From assembly GCA_032433765.1 (NCBI GenBank), contig JAVIAB010000073.1, forward strand, positions 61,154,552 to 61,218,551: 64,000 nt of DNA, in the 5' to 3' direction. The DNA is from Megaustenia siamemsis. Taxonomy: Eukaryota > Mollusca > Gastropoda > Stylommatophora > Ariophantidae. Shown here in pieces: positions 49,500-60,960 of the stretch (positions within the stretch are counted from its first letter, which is position 1; each line of letters begins with the position of its first letter). The position numbers were made by a program, and so were the translations under genes. The notes beneath the pieces are model-generated. The model was not told the DNA's origin, did not search any database, and worked only from the letters and a program-made list of their open reading frames with translations.

Positions 49500-50300
49500 C
49501 TATCTAGTATCTTTTCTTTGTGTAGTCTGTTATCTCTCTTTCCCTGTATTTAGCCGGTTGTACAAAATATTCCAACTTTCCTTTTCTCATGATGTGCCCG
49601 AAAAATGTAGATTGTTTCTTTCTGATGTTTTTTTAGGACTTCTCTTTTTGTGTTGGCCTTTTTGAGAATTTACTCATGAGTCATTTTAGCTGACCAGGGA
49701 ACTCTCAACATTCTTTTAAGAAATCTCATCTTTGAGACCCCTAATCGTTTTTTCATTTGTTTGTTGATATTTCGTTTTTATATGTCAGAACTGGCTCTAT
49801 ATATCATCGCTGACTCTCTGTCTCACGTTATTTACAAAGACTTGTTGTAAAAGATGTTTTTCATTTTCCGAAATGTTGGTATGGCAGTGCTATTGTGTTT
49901 TTTAAATATTTGTGATGCATCTTTCGATTGATTTTATTATTCTGCATAAGTATTTGATTCTTTGCACTTGTTTCAGATTTGTCCCATTAATTTGTATGCT
50001 GTATGATCTTGATGATTATTTTTTTCGATATCACAATTACTTCTGCTCTCTTACTGTTTAGTCTGAGATATTTCTTGCTGCTTTCTTTAACAATAATGTC
50101 AATCATTTCTTGTAGTTCATTTTCCATCTTTGCTGTTAAGACTGTGTCATTCGTATAAAGCATATTGCTTATTTTTTACTCGTTGACTTTAATTCCTTTG
50201 GTCTACTATTGATCTCATAAGATTTCCACTGTAAAGTGAGAATAAATCCGACGACAGATCATCATTGTCTGACTCTGTTTTTTTAAATATTGGAGCTGTC
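49500..50300 (-). pseudogene. LINE remnant: reverse transcriptase end to C-terminus (family D)
   Basis: Minus strand, about 50290 down to 49500. Readable pieces in order are DDTVLTAKMENELQEMI (the FADD region, near 50150), SSKKYLRLNSKRAEVIVI, then after decay KRMLRVPWSAKMTHE (near 49700-49660) and FRAHHEK-like residues near 49600. This order (active-site DD, thumb, RRML..W, GH..R) matches the second half of LINE ORF2. Frames are broken many times. The block lies directly downstream (minus strand) of the family B end at 50400-50720, so two separate LINE fragments lie next to each other. Confidence 0.75.
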
Positions 50301-50399
50301 ATGTATGTTTCCTAGTTCTTATGGCTGCTGTTCTTTTACCAATCCGTGTTTTTTATGCTTCTCATATCCCTTGTAATAGATGTTTAGTTTCTCCAGCAT

Positions 50400-50720
50400 A
50401 TTAATTTTGCATGTTTTCATCATAGAGTGCCGTCTCCACATCGAAGGTTGGCTACCAAGGAGTACCATTCTGCTCTGTCTGGTGCATGTTGTCATATTCT
50501 GACTTGTCCATCTTTTGATGTTACTCGTCCATGTTAGTCTTTGTCTGCCTCTGGCTCTTATACCTTGTAATTTACATTCCAAGATTACTTTTAGTAGGTA
50601 AAGACTTCATTTTTCTGTCCTGTTTTCTTGTCTAATGTCCATGTTTCTGCACCATACAGGAATATTGAGAAGATGTAATATTTTGCTATTCTTAGTTTTA
50701 GCCACACAGCACAAACATTA
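50400..50720 (-). pseudogene. LINE 3' end remnant (family B, copy 2)
   Basis: Minus-strand copy of the family B end: YGAETWTLDKKTGQKNE-like residues near 50660-50610, then the LTWTSNIKRWTSQ segment near 50540-50500. The related ends at 34220-34640 and 59310-59690 share this stretch and the following W-M-A-NLR-type residues. The AT(G/C)AT-type tail is degenerate here. Confidence 0.8.
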
Positions 50721-50845
50721 AGACTTTCCAGCTAAACTAAATATTTAAATGTTGATGATATTTTAGAACTCCCCGACATAGGACACGATCAAATAATAAA
50801 AATAGCATTTCAGAAAATGAAAAACATATCTTATGCAACAAATCT

Positions 50846-51027
50846 ATGTCAATAGAAGTGAGTAAGAGAGATCATCAGTGCTATATAGAACCAATTCTGC
50901 CCTATGGAAGCGAATCATGGGCTGTAGACTGCTACCTGACAGTCTTACAAAGGAGGACATTAGAGCCAGTCTATCCACAACCTTTTTTCCGGATGATTGG
51001 TTGGATTGTGTGTAACCAGAAACAATC
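50846..51027 (+). pseudogene. LINE scrap (YGSESW segment)
   Basis: A short plus-strand piece reads CYIEPILPYGSESWAV and then FFRMIGWI. This matches the LLYG.E.W ... RRM..I.W segment that follows the reverse transcriptase in many LINEs. It is directly joined to copy 2 of the dispersed repeat at 51028. Confidence 0.65.
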
Positions 51028-51430
51028 TGGCTATTGTGATTTACTTGTCAGAATTAAAAATGTTGATAAAGTTCTGATATCGTGCTCAAGTATTGATATC
51101 ATGGGAGTGGTCAAATCCGGTGTTTTTGATAACGTTTTATAAATAGTCCCTTATAACGACATTAGATATGTGTGTGTGTGTGTGTGTGTGTATGTGCGTG
51201 GTTTTTTTTTTTTAAACTTAAAAACGTCCATCGTTGAGCAGATTAACTGAAACAAATTGTGAAGGAAGGTCAAACAGTTCATTGTTTTATATTTCAATGT
51301 TGACGGTGATATACTCATGACATTAACGCTGGATATGCGTCCTCGGCTACTGATACGGGTTGGCACGTGATCCACTAAACAATCTGCAGCTAATCCGGGA
51401 TCCTTGTACTAGACTTGGAGGTGTTGCTCG
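51028..51430 (+). repeat. Dispersed repeat of unknown type, copy 2
   Basis: Second copy of the element at 41443-41821, same orientation, with the same right end (GGAGGTGTTGCTCGC). It differs by an expanded TG run near 51170-51191 and scattered substitutions. Confidence 0.85.
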
Positions 51431-53055
51431 CTTGAATTAACCAACATATACAACAGAGATGGAAGGTTAATTTCGAAGACCTATGAAACAGAGCACCAAC
51501 TACCATTAATACAACAAAAGCACGCAATAATACAACAAACACTGAACCCAACATCATGAAAGAGGAAATCGAAAAAAGTAATCAAATATACATCAACAAA
51601 TAAAGCACCAGGGATAGATAACATACCAGTAGAAATAATAGCAGCTGTAGCAACAGGAAAAACAGGAGTTACATGGCTGCATAAAATATTCAATGAAGCA
51701 TGGAGCAAACAAAAAGCCCCAGAAGACTAGCAACTGGCAATCGTACCAATATGGAAAAATAAAGGTACCAAGAAAGACTTAATCAATAAAGAGGTACATG
51801 GCTTCTAAGTCATGTAGGAAAATTATACGCCTAAATTATGAAAAGGCCAATAACAGAACTACAGTTAAGCGATTCTCAAATGTGGTTTTGAAAAAATAAA
51901 AAATAAAAACAGAGGATGTACTGACGCTCTATTCAAATTAAAACAGGTAGTAGAAAAGACGTCAGAACACAATTTAAATTTGTCAAAGCTTTCATTGGCC
52001 AGGAAAAAGCTATCGATTGAGTACGCAGAGAACAACTGTGGGAGATACTAACAACATATGGAGTAAGCCAAAATCTAACCAACCTAATTCAAAGTTTCTA
52101 CATCAACAGCAGCTGCACAATCAGAACAGCAGCAGGTTTTATGGACCACTTCGAAGTTAAATCAGGTGTAAGACAGGGGTGCGTACTATCTCCCCCCCCC
52201 CCCTTTCTGTTTCTTACCAACATGGACTATATATTTAAGCTAGCCAACCCATCGGTTGACAGAGGAGATCAACGAGCTTCTATTTGCAGACGATCAGACA
52301 CTAGTATATGGGAAAAATAGAAGACCTACTAGAACACTTAAATAGACTCAGCACAGGCACACAATACATGAAAATCAACATCAATAAAACAGAAGTCATG
52401 AATATCGCAAAAGAGAAACAGAACATCAACATAACTATAGACTGCAGACAACTAAAACAAGTAGAGGAATTTTTTAATACATAGGAAGTCTTGTGAAAAA
52501 CGACAATTCACAAACAACAGAAATAGACTCTAGATGCAACAAAGCTTGTCAAATCATCGGAAAGCTATCACCACTATTGTCCAACAAGGAAATAACTCTA
52601 GAGGCAAAACGGGTACTCTACAATACAATCTTCATCCCAACGTTGTGCTACCAATGCCAGTCATAGACCCTAGATGCACGAACAATATGAAAAATAACCT
52701 CTACTTTGATGAAATGTGTCAGACGAATGACAGGAAACAGCATGAGAGATGAGATCACAAATGAAGAACTGAGGAAAAAGGCTAGGAATAACTTTTGGCA
52801 TTAAATACTTAAAGAAACAACAGATAAAATGGTTTGGCCACGTGATAAGTCGGAAAGATCAAAACATAACACAACTAGCCTTCAATAAACGTTGTGAGAA
52901 CACAAGACCCAAAGGCCGAACAAGATAACGATGAATTGACGGAATATTATAAACACTAGAAAACATAACAGCAGCAAACAGAAGTGCAAAAGACCGTAAA
53001 TTATACTCCTCTCGACGCTGAAAGGCAAATAGGGAAGATAATAAGAAGAAGATAT
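51431..53055 (+). pseudogene. LINE ORF2 remnant, reverse transcriptase to 3' tail (family A)
   Basis: The longest LINE body in the window, plus strand. Motifs in order: KAPGIDNIPVEIIAA (51602-51641), an AIVPIWKNKGTKKDLIN segment near 51740, LSHVGKLYA near 51810, GVRQGCVLSP (52164-52193) followed by a poly-C slip, LLFADDQTLVYGKN (52276-52316), SLVKNDNSQTTEIDSRCN (52485-52540), IFIPTLCYQCQS (52625-52665), KWFGHVISRKDQNITQLAF near 52830-52885 and a final basic segment ending in an AAGAAGA tail near 53045. Many stops and frameshifts make it inactive. Endonuclease and N-terminal sequence are missing, so it is 5'-truncated. RTE/BovB-like by overall look; clade not proven. The minus-strand copy at 1190-1765 belongs to the same family. 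Confidence 0.88.
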
Positions 53056-53060
53056 TTTCG

Positions 53061-53462
53061 AAGTTAATGCTTGTAACAAAAAGTTAATACTTGTAACAAA
53101 AAGTTAATACTTGTAACAAAAAGTTAATACTTGTAACAAAAAGTTAATGTTTGTAACAAAAGGTTTATGCTTGTAACAAAAAGTTTATGCTTGTAACAAA
53201 AAGTTTATGCTTGTAACAAAAAGTTAATACTTGTAACAAAAAGTTTATGCTTGTTACAAAAAGTTAATACTTGTAACAAAAAGTTTATGATTGTAACAAA
53301 AAGTTAATACTTGTAACAAAAAGTTAATGCTTGTAACAAAAAGTTTATGCTTGTAACAACAAGTTTATGCTTGTAACAAAAAGTTAACACTTGTAACAAA
53401 AAGTTAATACTTGTAACAAAAAGTTTATGCTTGTAACAAAAAGTTTATGCTTGTAACAAAAA
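53061..53462. repeat. 20-bp minisatellite (20 units)
   Basis: Unit AAGTTAATACTTGTAACAAA, with AATGC and TTATGC variants. Length is constant at 20 bp. It starts within about ten bases of the LINE tail at 53050. Confidence 0.97.
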
Positions 53463-53610
53463 ATTCAAAGCCTGTAAAATCTCAGAGCTTCGTGGGATGT
53501 AACATTTAATTGTTACCTGCAACATTTGTATAAATGTTAAGATATGGCTTCTTCTAAACATTTTGAATGTAAAATAGAAGAAGTATGTACATGTTGTTTT
53601 CTTGCCAACG
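53463..53610. other. Short unique interval
   Basis: Nothing recognised. Confidence 0.5.
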
Positions 53611-53825
53611 CATACCCGAGCAAATGAACTAAAGTCTCTATGACAAATAGCTTTGCATCCTATCGTTTTTTTTTTACTCCCTCCAATACTGCAACATAGT
53701 GTCCTTCTAGAAAACAATATTTCAACTGATTCTATTCGGCGTTGTATCTCACTATTGATTGTCCATGATGCGCAACCATAAATCAGCTCTTCTACGATGG
53801 AGCGCAGTAAAACTCTCACTAACTT
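53611..53825 (-). pseudogene. LINE scrap (YGCASWTI segment)
   Basis: Minus strand reads LRSIVEELIYGCASWTINSE, then IQRRIESVEILFSRRTL. This matches the YGCE.WT ... RRIEA.E....RR segment after the reverse transcriptase of many LINEs. It breaks near 53680. Confidence 0.7.
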
Positions 53826-53960
53826 TCAATTATAATGACTTGTTATATAACATACTTTTCATTTTATTATTCAATTATAATGACTTGTTATATAACATAC
53901 TTCTCATTTTATTGTTCAATTATAATGACTTGTTATATAACATACTTCTCATTTTATTAA
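53826..53960. repeat. 45-bp tandem repeat (3 units)
   Basis: Three near-identical copies of a 45-bp unit containing AATTATAATGACTTGTTATA and ACATACTTCTCATTTTATT. A very short, presumably young array. Confidence 0.93.
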
Positions 53961-54579
53961 CATTTACTCGTGGTCTGTGAAATTCTACTTTTTAACTCAA
54001 TAGTAGGATACATCTTCTTACCGGCGTTAACGCTATTTACATATATTGAAAACATTTGACTTGTCTCAGATTTTTACCATTTACATATATTGAAAACATT
54101 TGACTTGTCTCAGATTTTTACCATTTACATATATTGAAAACATTTGACTTGTCTCAGATTGTTACCATTTACATATATTGAAAACATTTGACTTGTCTCA
54201 GATTGTTACCATTTACATATATTGAAAACATTTGACTTGTCTCAGATTGTTACCATTTACATATATTGAAAACATTTGACTTGTCTCAGATTGTTACCAT
54301 TTACATATATTGAAAACATTTGACTTGTCTCAGATTGTTACCATTTACATATATTGAAAACATTTGACTTGTCTCAGATTTTTACCATTTACATATATTG
54401 AAAACATTTGACTTGTCTCAGATTTTTACCATTTACATATATTGAAAACATTTGACTTGTCTCAGATTTTTACCATTTACATATATTGAAAACATTTGAC
54501 TTGTCTCAGATTTTTACCATTTACATATATTGAAAACATTTGACTTGTCTCAGATTTTTACCATTTACATATATTGAAA

Positions 54580-55215
54580 AGTTTAATTCCAACAAGTGAC
54601 AAAATATACATGGAAAACAAACCAGTAGAAGAGATCGATCACTTCATCTATCTTGGAAGTCACATTGATCGAGAAGGGGATACGAGCAAAGAAATTAGAA
54701 TCAGACTGGCTAAAGCAGCAATGTCTTTCAGAAGCCTTGAAAAGTTGTGGAAATCAAAACTCATTAGCACAAACACAAAACTTAGGCTATTCAAATCAAA
54801 TGTACTATCAACCCTTACGTATGCGTGTGAAAGCTGGAAAACAACAAGAGATATAGAAACAAAGTTGAACGCATTCGAAAATAAATGTCTAAGGAAAATA
54901 CTTGGTATAGAATGGAACGAATTCAAAACAAACGAGGAAATTAGAGAAATCGCCAATCAACCACTAATATCTTCAGTAATAAAGAAAAGACGATGGTCAT
55001 ACGTTGGACATGTGATGAGAAGAGATAATAATCGAATAGCAAAGCAAGCCCTCATATGGGAAACAACAGGTAAAAGAAAAAGAGGAAGACCCAGGGAGAC
55101 ACTGAGAAGAACATTGATGAGAGAGGCAAGAGCAGCAGGAATCGGCTCCCTCAATGAGATAGAACTGCTTGCACAGAACAGAGACAGATGGCGAGATTTG
55201 ATAAAATATCTTTAA
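54580..55215 (+). CDS. Truncated LINE ORF2 C-terminal region (intact frame)
   Basis: An open frame (up to 213 codons) encodes the part of ORF2 after the reverse transcriptase catalytic site. In order: a DHFIYLGSHIDREGDTSKEI segment (residues about 22-41), KAAMSFRSLEKLWKSK, TKLRLFKSNVLSTLTYACES (the LLYG.E.W equivalent, here TYACESW), CLRKILGIEW, RRWSYVGHVMRRD (GH..R) near residue 145, GKRKRGRPRETLRR near 168 and a final LAQNRDRWRDLIKYL. All are standard C-terminal LINE landmarks in the right order with no stop or frameshift. The first residues come from the array junction, so there is no natural start, and catalytic domains are missing. It cannot act by itself. Clade is not certain (RTE/CR1-like endings are similar). 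Confidence 0.85.
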   Translation, partial: SLIPTSDKIYMENKPVEEIDHFIYLGSHIDREGDTSKEIRIRLAKAAMSFRSLEKLWKSKLISTNTKLRLFKSNVLSTLTYACESWKTTRDIETKLNAFENKCLRKILGIEWNEFKTNEEIREIANQPLISSVIKKRRWSYVGHVMRRDNNRIAKQALIWETTGKRKRGRPRETLRRTLMREARAAGIGSLNEIELLAQNRDRWRDLIKYL

Positions 55216-55304
55216 AAGAAAACTGCTAGAACAAAAATTCATATAGGAGAAGGTGTATCTTGGTCTACGCCCTATGGGCCGGTTACGGCTCGAAAGGTCA
55301 ATAG
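54581..55304 (+). mobile_element. Young 5'-truncated LINE insertion with 12-bp target duplication (family E)
   Basis: The array sequence ATATATTGAAAA occurs at 54569-54580 and again at 55305-55316, directly flanking the insert, as a target-site duplication would. The insert holds the 3' end of a LINE with an intact frame to a TAA near 55215, followed by about 90 bp of 3' sequence (CTACGCCCTATGGGCCGG, GGCTCGAAAGG) and no poly-A tail. Array units continue on both sides in register. This is the best-preserved retroelement coding sequence in the window. Confidence 0.87.
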
Positions 55305-58300
55305 ATATATTGAAAACATTTGACTTGTCTCAGATTTTTACCATTTACATATATTGAAAACATTTGACTTGTCTCAGATTTTTACCATTTACATATATTG
55401 AAAACATTTGACTTGTCTCAGATTTGTACCATTTACATATATTGAAAACATTTGACTTGTCTCAGATTTGTACCATTTACATATATTGAAAACATTTGAC
55501 TTGTCTCAGATTTTTACCATTTACATATATTGAAAACATTTGACTTGTCTCAGATTGTTACCATTTACATATATTGAAAACATTTGACTTGTCTCAGATT
55601 GTTACCATTTACATATATTGAAAACATTTGACTTGTCTCAGATTTGTACCATTTACATATATTGAAAACATTTGACTTGTCTCAGATTTGTACCATTTAC
55701 ATATATTGAAAACATTTGACTTGTCTCAGATTTGTACCATTTACATATATTGAAAACATTTGACTTGTCTCAGATTTGTACCATTTACATATATTGAAAA
55801 CATTTGACTTGTCTCAGATTTGTACCATTTACATATATTGAAAACATTTGACTTGTCTCAGATTTGTACCATTTACATATATTGAAAACATTTGACTTGT
55901 CTCAGATTTGTACCATTTACATATATTGAAAACATTTGACTTGTCTCAGATTTTTACCATTTACATATATTGAAAACATTTGACTTGTCTCAGATTGTTA
56001 CCATTTACATATATTGAAAACATTTGACTTGTCTCAGATTGTTACCATTTACATATATTGAAAACATTTGACTTGTCTCAGATTGTTACCATTTACATAT
56101 ATTGAAAACATTTGGCTTGTCTCAGATTGTTACCATTTACATATATTGAAAACATTTGGCTTGTCTCAGATTGTTACCATTTACATATATTGAAAACATT
56201 TGGCTTGTCTCAGATTTTTACCATTTACATATATTGAAAACATTTGGCTTGTCTCAGATTTTTACCATTTACATATATTGAAAACATTTGGCTTGTCTCA
56301 GATTTTTACCATTTACATATATTGAAAACATTTGGCTTGTCTCAGATTTTTACCATTTACATATATTGAAAACATTTGGCTTGTCTCAGATTTTTACCAT
56401 TTACATATATTGAAAACATTTGGCTTGTCTCAGATTTTTACCATTTACATATATTGAAAACATTTGACTTGTCTCAGATTGTTACCATTTACATATATTG
56501 AAAACATTTGACTTGTCTCAGATTGTTACCATTTACATATATTGAAAACATTTGACTTGTCTCAGATTGTTACCATTTACATATATTGAAAACATTTGAC
56601 TTGTCTCAGATTTTTACCATTTACATATATTGAAAACATTTGACTTGTCTCAGATTGTTACCATTTACATATATTGAAAACATTTGACTTGTCTCAGATT
56701 GTTACCATTTACATATATTGAAAACATTTGACTTGTCTCAGATTGTTACCATTTACATATATTGAAAACATTTGACTTGTCTCAGATTGTTACCATTTAC
56801 ATATATTGAAAACATTTGACTTGTCTCAGATTTTTACCATTTACATATATTGAAAACATTTGACTTGTCTCAGATTTGTACCATTTACATATATTGAAAA
56901 CATTTGACTTGTCTCAGATTTGTACCATTTACATATATTGAAAACATTTGACTTGTCTCAGATTTGTACCATTTACATATATTGAAAACAATTTGACTTG
57001 TCTCAGATTTGTACCATTTACATATATTGAAAACAATTTGACTTGTCTCAGATTTTTACCATTTACATATATTGAAAACAATTTGACTTGTCTCAGATTT
57101 GTACCATTTACATATATTGAAAACATTTGACTTGTCTCAGATTTGTACCATTTTCATATATTGAAAACAATTTGACTTGTCTCAGATTTGTACCATTTAC
57201 ATATATTGAAAACAATTTGACTTGTCTCAGATTTGTACCATTTACATATATTGAAAACAATTTGACTTGTCTCAGATTTGTACCATTTACATATATTGAA
57301 AACATTTGACTTGTCTCAGATTTGTACAATTAACATATATTGAAAACATTTGACTTGTCTCAGATTTTTACCATTTACATATATTGAAAACATTTGACTT
57401 GTCTCAGATTTGTACCATTTACATATATTGAAAACATTTGACTTGTCTCAGATTTTTACCATTTACATATGTTGAAAACAATTTACTTGTCTCAGATTTT
57501 TACCATTTACATATGTTGAAAACAATTTACTTGTCTCAGATTTTTACCATTTACATATATTGAAAACAATTTACTTGTCTCAGATTTTTACCATTTACCT
57601 ATATTTAAAACATTTGACTTGTCTCAGATTTGTACCATTTACATATATTGAAAACAATTTGACTTGTCTCAGATTTGTACCATTTACATATATTGAAAAC
57701 ATTTGACTTGTCTCAGATTTGTACAATTAACATATATTGAAAACATTTGACTTGTCTCAGATTTTTACCATTTACATATATTGAAAACATTTGACTTGTC
57801 TCAGATTTGTACCATTTACATATATTGAAAACATTTGACTTGTCTCAGATTTTTACCATTTACATATGTTGAAAACAATTTACTTGTCTCAGATTTTTAC
57901 CATTTACATATGTTGAAAACAATTTACTTGTCTCAGATTTTTACCATTTACATATATTGAAAACAATTTACTTGTCTCAGATTTTTACCATTTACCTATA
58001 TTGAAAACATTTGACTAACTCAGATTTTTACCATTTACATATATTGAAAACAATTTACTTGTCTCAGATTTTTACCATTTACATATATTGAAAACATTTG
58101 ACTTGTCTCAGATTTTTACCATTTACATATATTGAAAACATTTGACTTGTCTCAGATTTTTACCATTTACATATATTGAAAACAATTTACTTGTCTCAGA
58201 TTTTTACCATTTACATATGTTGAAAACAATTTACTTGTCTCAGATTTGTACCATTTACATATATTGAAAACAATTTACTTGTCTCAGATTTTTACCATTT

Positions 58301-58659
58301 TCATATATTAAAAACAATTTACTTGTCTAAGATTTTTACCATTTACATATGTTGAAAACAATTTACTTGTCTAAGATTTTTACCATTTACATATGTTGAA
58401 AACAATTTACTTGTCTCAGATTTGTACCATTTACATATATTGAAAACAATGTACTTGTCTCAGATTTTTACCATTTACATATATTAAAAACAATTTACTT
58501 GTCTAAGATTTTTACCATTTACATATGTTGAAAACAATTTACTTGTCTCAGATTTGTACCATTTACATATATTGAAAACAATTTACTTGTCTCAGATTTG
58601 TACCATTTACATATATTGAAAATAATTTACTTGTCTCAGATTTTTACCATTTACATATA

Positions 58660-59004
58660 CATAACACTTTAGTGAAATTTTGTCTTTTTGAGACGACCAT
58701 TATTTCTGTTTTCTTTCCAATTAAACTGGGTGCCTTTTATCAATTTCTTCAACAACTGTACCTGTTAATAATTGCATTTCTTGTTCGCTCGTACCTTCCA
58801 GTACTGTAACTTCAACATAGCTCAAGTTGTTGATGCTAGATCAGCTACTGACTGAAAGGATACATCACTATAGCAACATAATTATTGGAGAAGAATAGCG
58901 AAATTAATTAGTCCTGGAAATTATTTGAAATCTATGTCGTAAGGGATGCAAGTGTGTCTTTTAAATTATATTTATGATTATGTCCCTTGGTTAGTATTTA
59001 AAGT
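58660..59004. other. Unique sequence, no gene seen
   Basis: Nothing recognised between the 44-bp array and the old SINE. Confidence 0.5.
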
Positions 59005-59250
59005 CCGCGGCAAAGTGGTTAGTGAACTGCAATACTGAGTGCAAGAGGTCGGGTTTGTTCCCCGATCGACGGCTTCTAGGTTGATTCACATTTAACAATT
59101 ATTGAATTTTTCTTCGAAAGATGGACAGATCTGGCTTAATGCTGACCACTTTGCTAAAAACGTGTGATCGTTAAAAAAACAAAAACAACGTAACTACTAA
59201 CAGTAACACCATATGCAACTTGGTTTCTCCCTTCCTTGTATAACACTAAG
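59005..59250 (+). mobile_element. Decayed copy of the tRNA-derived SINE
   Basis: Aligns along its length with the SINE at 33404-33664: CCGCGGCAAAGTGGTTAGTGAACTG, cut by substitutions, against the A-box side; a B-box-like GTTTGTTCCCC; CGACGGCT; GAATTTTTCTTCGAAAG against GGATTTTTTCTGGGAAAG; TGCTGACCACTTTGC; and AGTAACACCATATGCAACTTGG near the end. Heavier divergence and no clear target duplication make it older than the 33-kb copy. The extra 5' part of the intact copy (33324-33403) is not recognisable here. Confidence 0.78.
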
Positions 59251-59309
59251 CAAACAGTAACTTGAAACTGAAACTTACTGTATTTTAAGTTTTATTATAT
59301 TTGATAACA

Positions 59310-59690
59310 GAAAATTGAAGCCTTTGAAATGTGGATTTATAGAAGAATAGGTAGAATTGGATGGAAACAAAAGATAACAAACAATGAAGTTTTAAAACAA
59401 CTGAAAATGAAAAGAGAACTGCTAAATACAATTAAGACAAGACAAATGAAATTTTTGGGGCATGTTAAAAGACACAACAGTCTACTAAAAGTAATATTGG
59501 AAGGAAAAATACAAGGTAAAAGAGGCAGAGGCAGACCAAGACTAACATGGACGAGTAACATCAAAAGATGGACAAGTCAATCTATGACAGCCTGCACCAT
59601 CAAAACAAGAAACAGAGTAGAATGGTGATCCATGGTAGCCAACCTTCGTTGCGGAGAAGGCACTCGATGATGATGATGATTATATTGGAT
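59310..59690 (+). pseudogene. LINE 3' end with short intact frame (family B, copy 3)
   Basis: Plus strand, frame open 59329-59625. It reads KIEAFEMWIYRRIGRIGW from about 59315, then RELLNTIKTRQMKFLGHVKR near 59415-59475, then GKRGRGRPRLTWTSNIKRW near 59515-59572, and ends shortly after VEW. The following residues (SMVANLRCGEGTR) continue in frame only after a TGA. A GATGATGATGATGAT tail at about 59665-59680 ends it. Best copy of family B in the window, strongly 5'-truncated. Confidence 0.87.
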
Positions 59691-59769
59691 AACTTGTTTG
59701 CACACTGATGTAAAACGCATACATGCACAGTGTCGTTTGCAATGATATCGGCACCTTTGACTATATCAA

Positions 59770-59870
59770 CAACTACAGCTACCAAAGACTTGTCAACTAA
59801 CACAGCACCGGTGTCGTTAATCGCTACACGTTGAGGGATATCCCCAGGAGATCTGAGCACTAATGGAGAT
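59770..59870 (+). pseudogene. Scrap of RNase H LINE 3' end (family C)
   Basis: About 90 bp aligns with 43170-43260. ACTTGTCAACTAACACAGC matches the ACTTATCAACCAACACAGA segment, then GTGTCGTTAATCGCTAC, GGATATCCCCAGGAG and GATCTGAGCAC. Translated it still suggests VVNRY-LRDIPRR-EH with an internal stop. Confidence 0.72.
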
Positions 59871-59895
59871 CTCCGATGTACAATATGAGGATGGC

Positions 59896-60607
59896 CTGTC
59901 GACTAAACCAAACTGTCGACTAAACCAAACTGTCAAACTGTCGACTAAACCAAACTGTCGACTAAACCAAACTGTCGACTAAACCAAACTGTCGACTAAA
60001 CCAAACTGTCGACTAAACCAAACTGTCAAACTGTCGACTAAACCAAACTGTCGACTAAACCAAACTGTTGACTAAACCAAACTGTCGACTAAACCAAACT
60101 GTCAAACTGTCGACTAAACCAAACTGTCGACTAAACCAAACTGTCGACTAAACCAAACTGTCGACTACACTAAACTGTCAAACTGTCGACTAAACCAAAC
60201 TGTCGACTAAACCAAACTGTCGGCTAAACCAAACTGTCAAACTGTCGACTAAACCAAACTGTCGACTAAACCAAACTGTCGGCTAAACCAAACTGTCAAA
60301 CTGTCGACTAAACCAAACTGTCGACTAAACCAAACTATCGACTAAACCAAACTGTCGACTAAACCAAACTGTCGACTAAACCAAACTATCGACTAAACCA
60401 AACTGTCAAACTGTCGACTAAACCAAACTATCGACTAAACCAAATGTCGACTAAACCAAACTGTCGACTAAACCAAACTATCGACTAAACCAAACTATCG
60501 ACTAAACCAAACTGTCGACTAAACCAAACTGTCGACTAAACCAAACTGTCGGCTAAACCAAACTGTCAAACTGTCGACTAAACCAAACTGTCGACTAAAC
60601 CAAACTA
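59896..60607. repeat. 17-bp minisatellite with 8-bp spacer (GTCGAC repeats)
   Basis: Unit CTGTCGACTAAACCAAA (17 bp), about 40 copies. After every few units a short CTGTCAAA is added, giving higher-order groups of roughly three to five units. Most units carry the palindrome GTCGAC. Variants are ATCGAC, GTCGGC and GTTGAC. Confidence 0.97.
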
Positions 60608-60960
60608 TAAAGCTATAACTTCTCATAATGCGTCAAGTAGTTCCTATAACATAAATGACGAAATAAAGTCTGGACGGAAATGAATAAATCAGCTGTGTGA
60701 GCGACTACTTGCAAGTGACGGAAGAAACTTACAGACTATGTCATGTCATCACTTTTATTACAGCAGAAATATTTGTATGGGAGAGTAAGAGCATAGGAAC
60801 GTCAAATGATAGAACATGAGAAATAATCACTTTCAAAACAAACAAAAAAATATGATAAAATAATAATTATCTAGACAAAACAATAATAATGATTAAAACA
60901 GCACAGTGGAGATTAAAGCTAGTATAGAAAATAAAGAGTCGAACGTAACATTTTCAAAGA
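60608..60960. other. A-rich unique sequence, no gene seen
   Basis: No recognised element. It grades into the diverged left edge of the 31-bp array. Confidence 0.5.

Larger units (their letters stand above)
54036..58659. repeat. 44-bp minisatellite, interrupted by a LINE (about 88 units)
   Basis: Unit TTTACATATATTGAAAACAT plus TTGACTTGTCTCAGATTTTTACCA, 44 bp; 45-bp units carry an extra A (AACAATTTGAC). Variant blocks cluster: TTTGGCTTG at about 56110-56440, CAATTTACTT after about 57470, and GTTACC versus TTTACC versus TGTACC alternation throughout. A 724-bp LINE fragment at 54581-55304 splits it. The left part (54036-54580) and right part (55305-58659) were one array before insertion. Confidence 0.98.
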
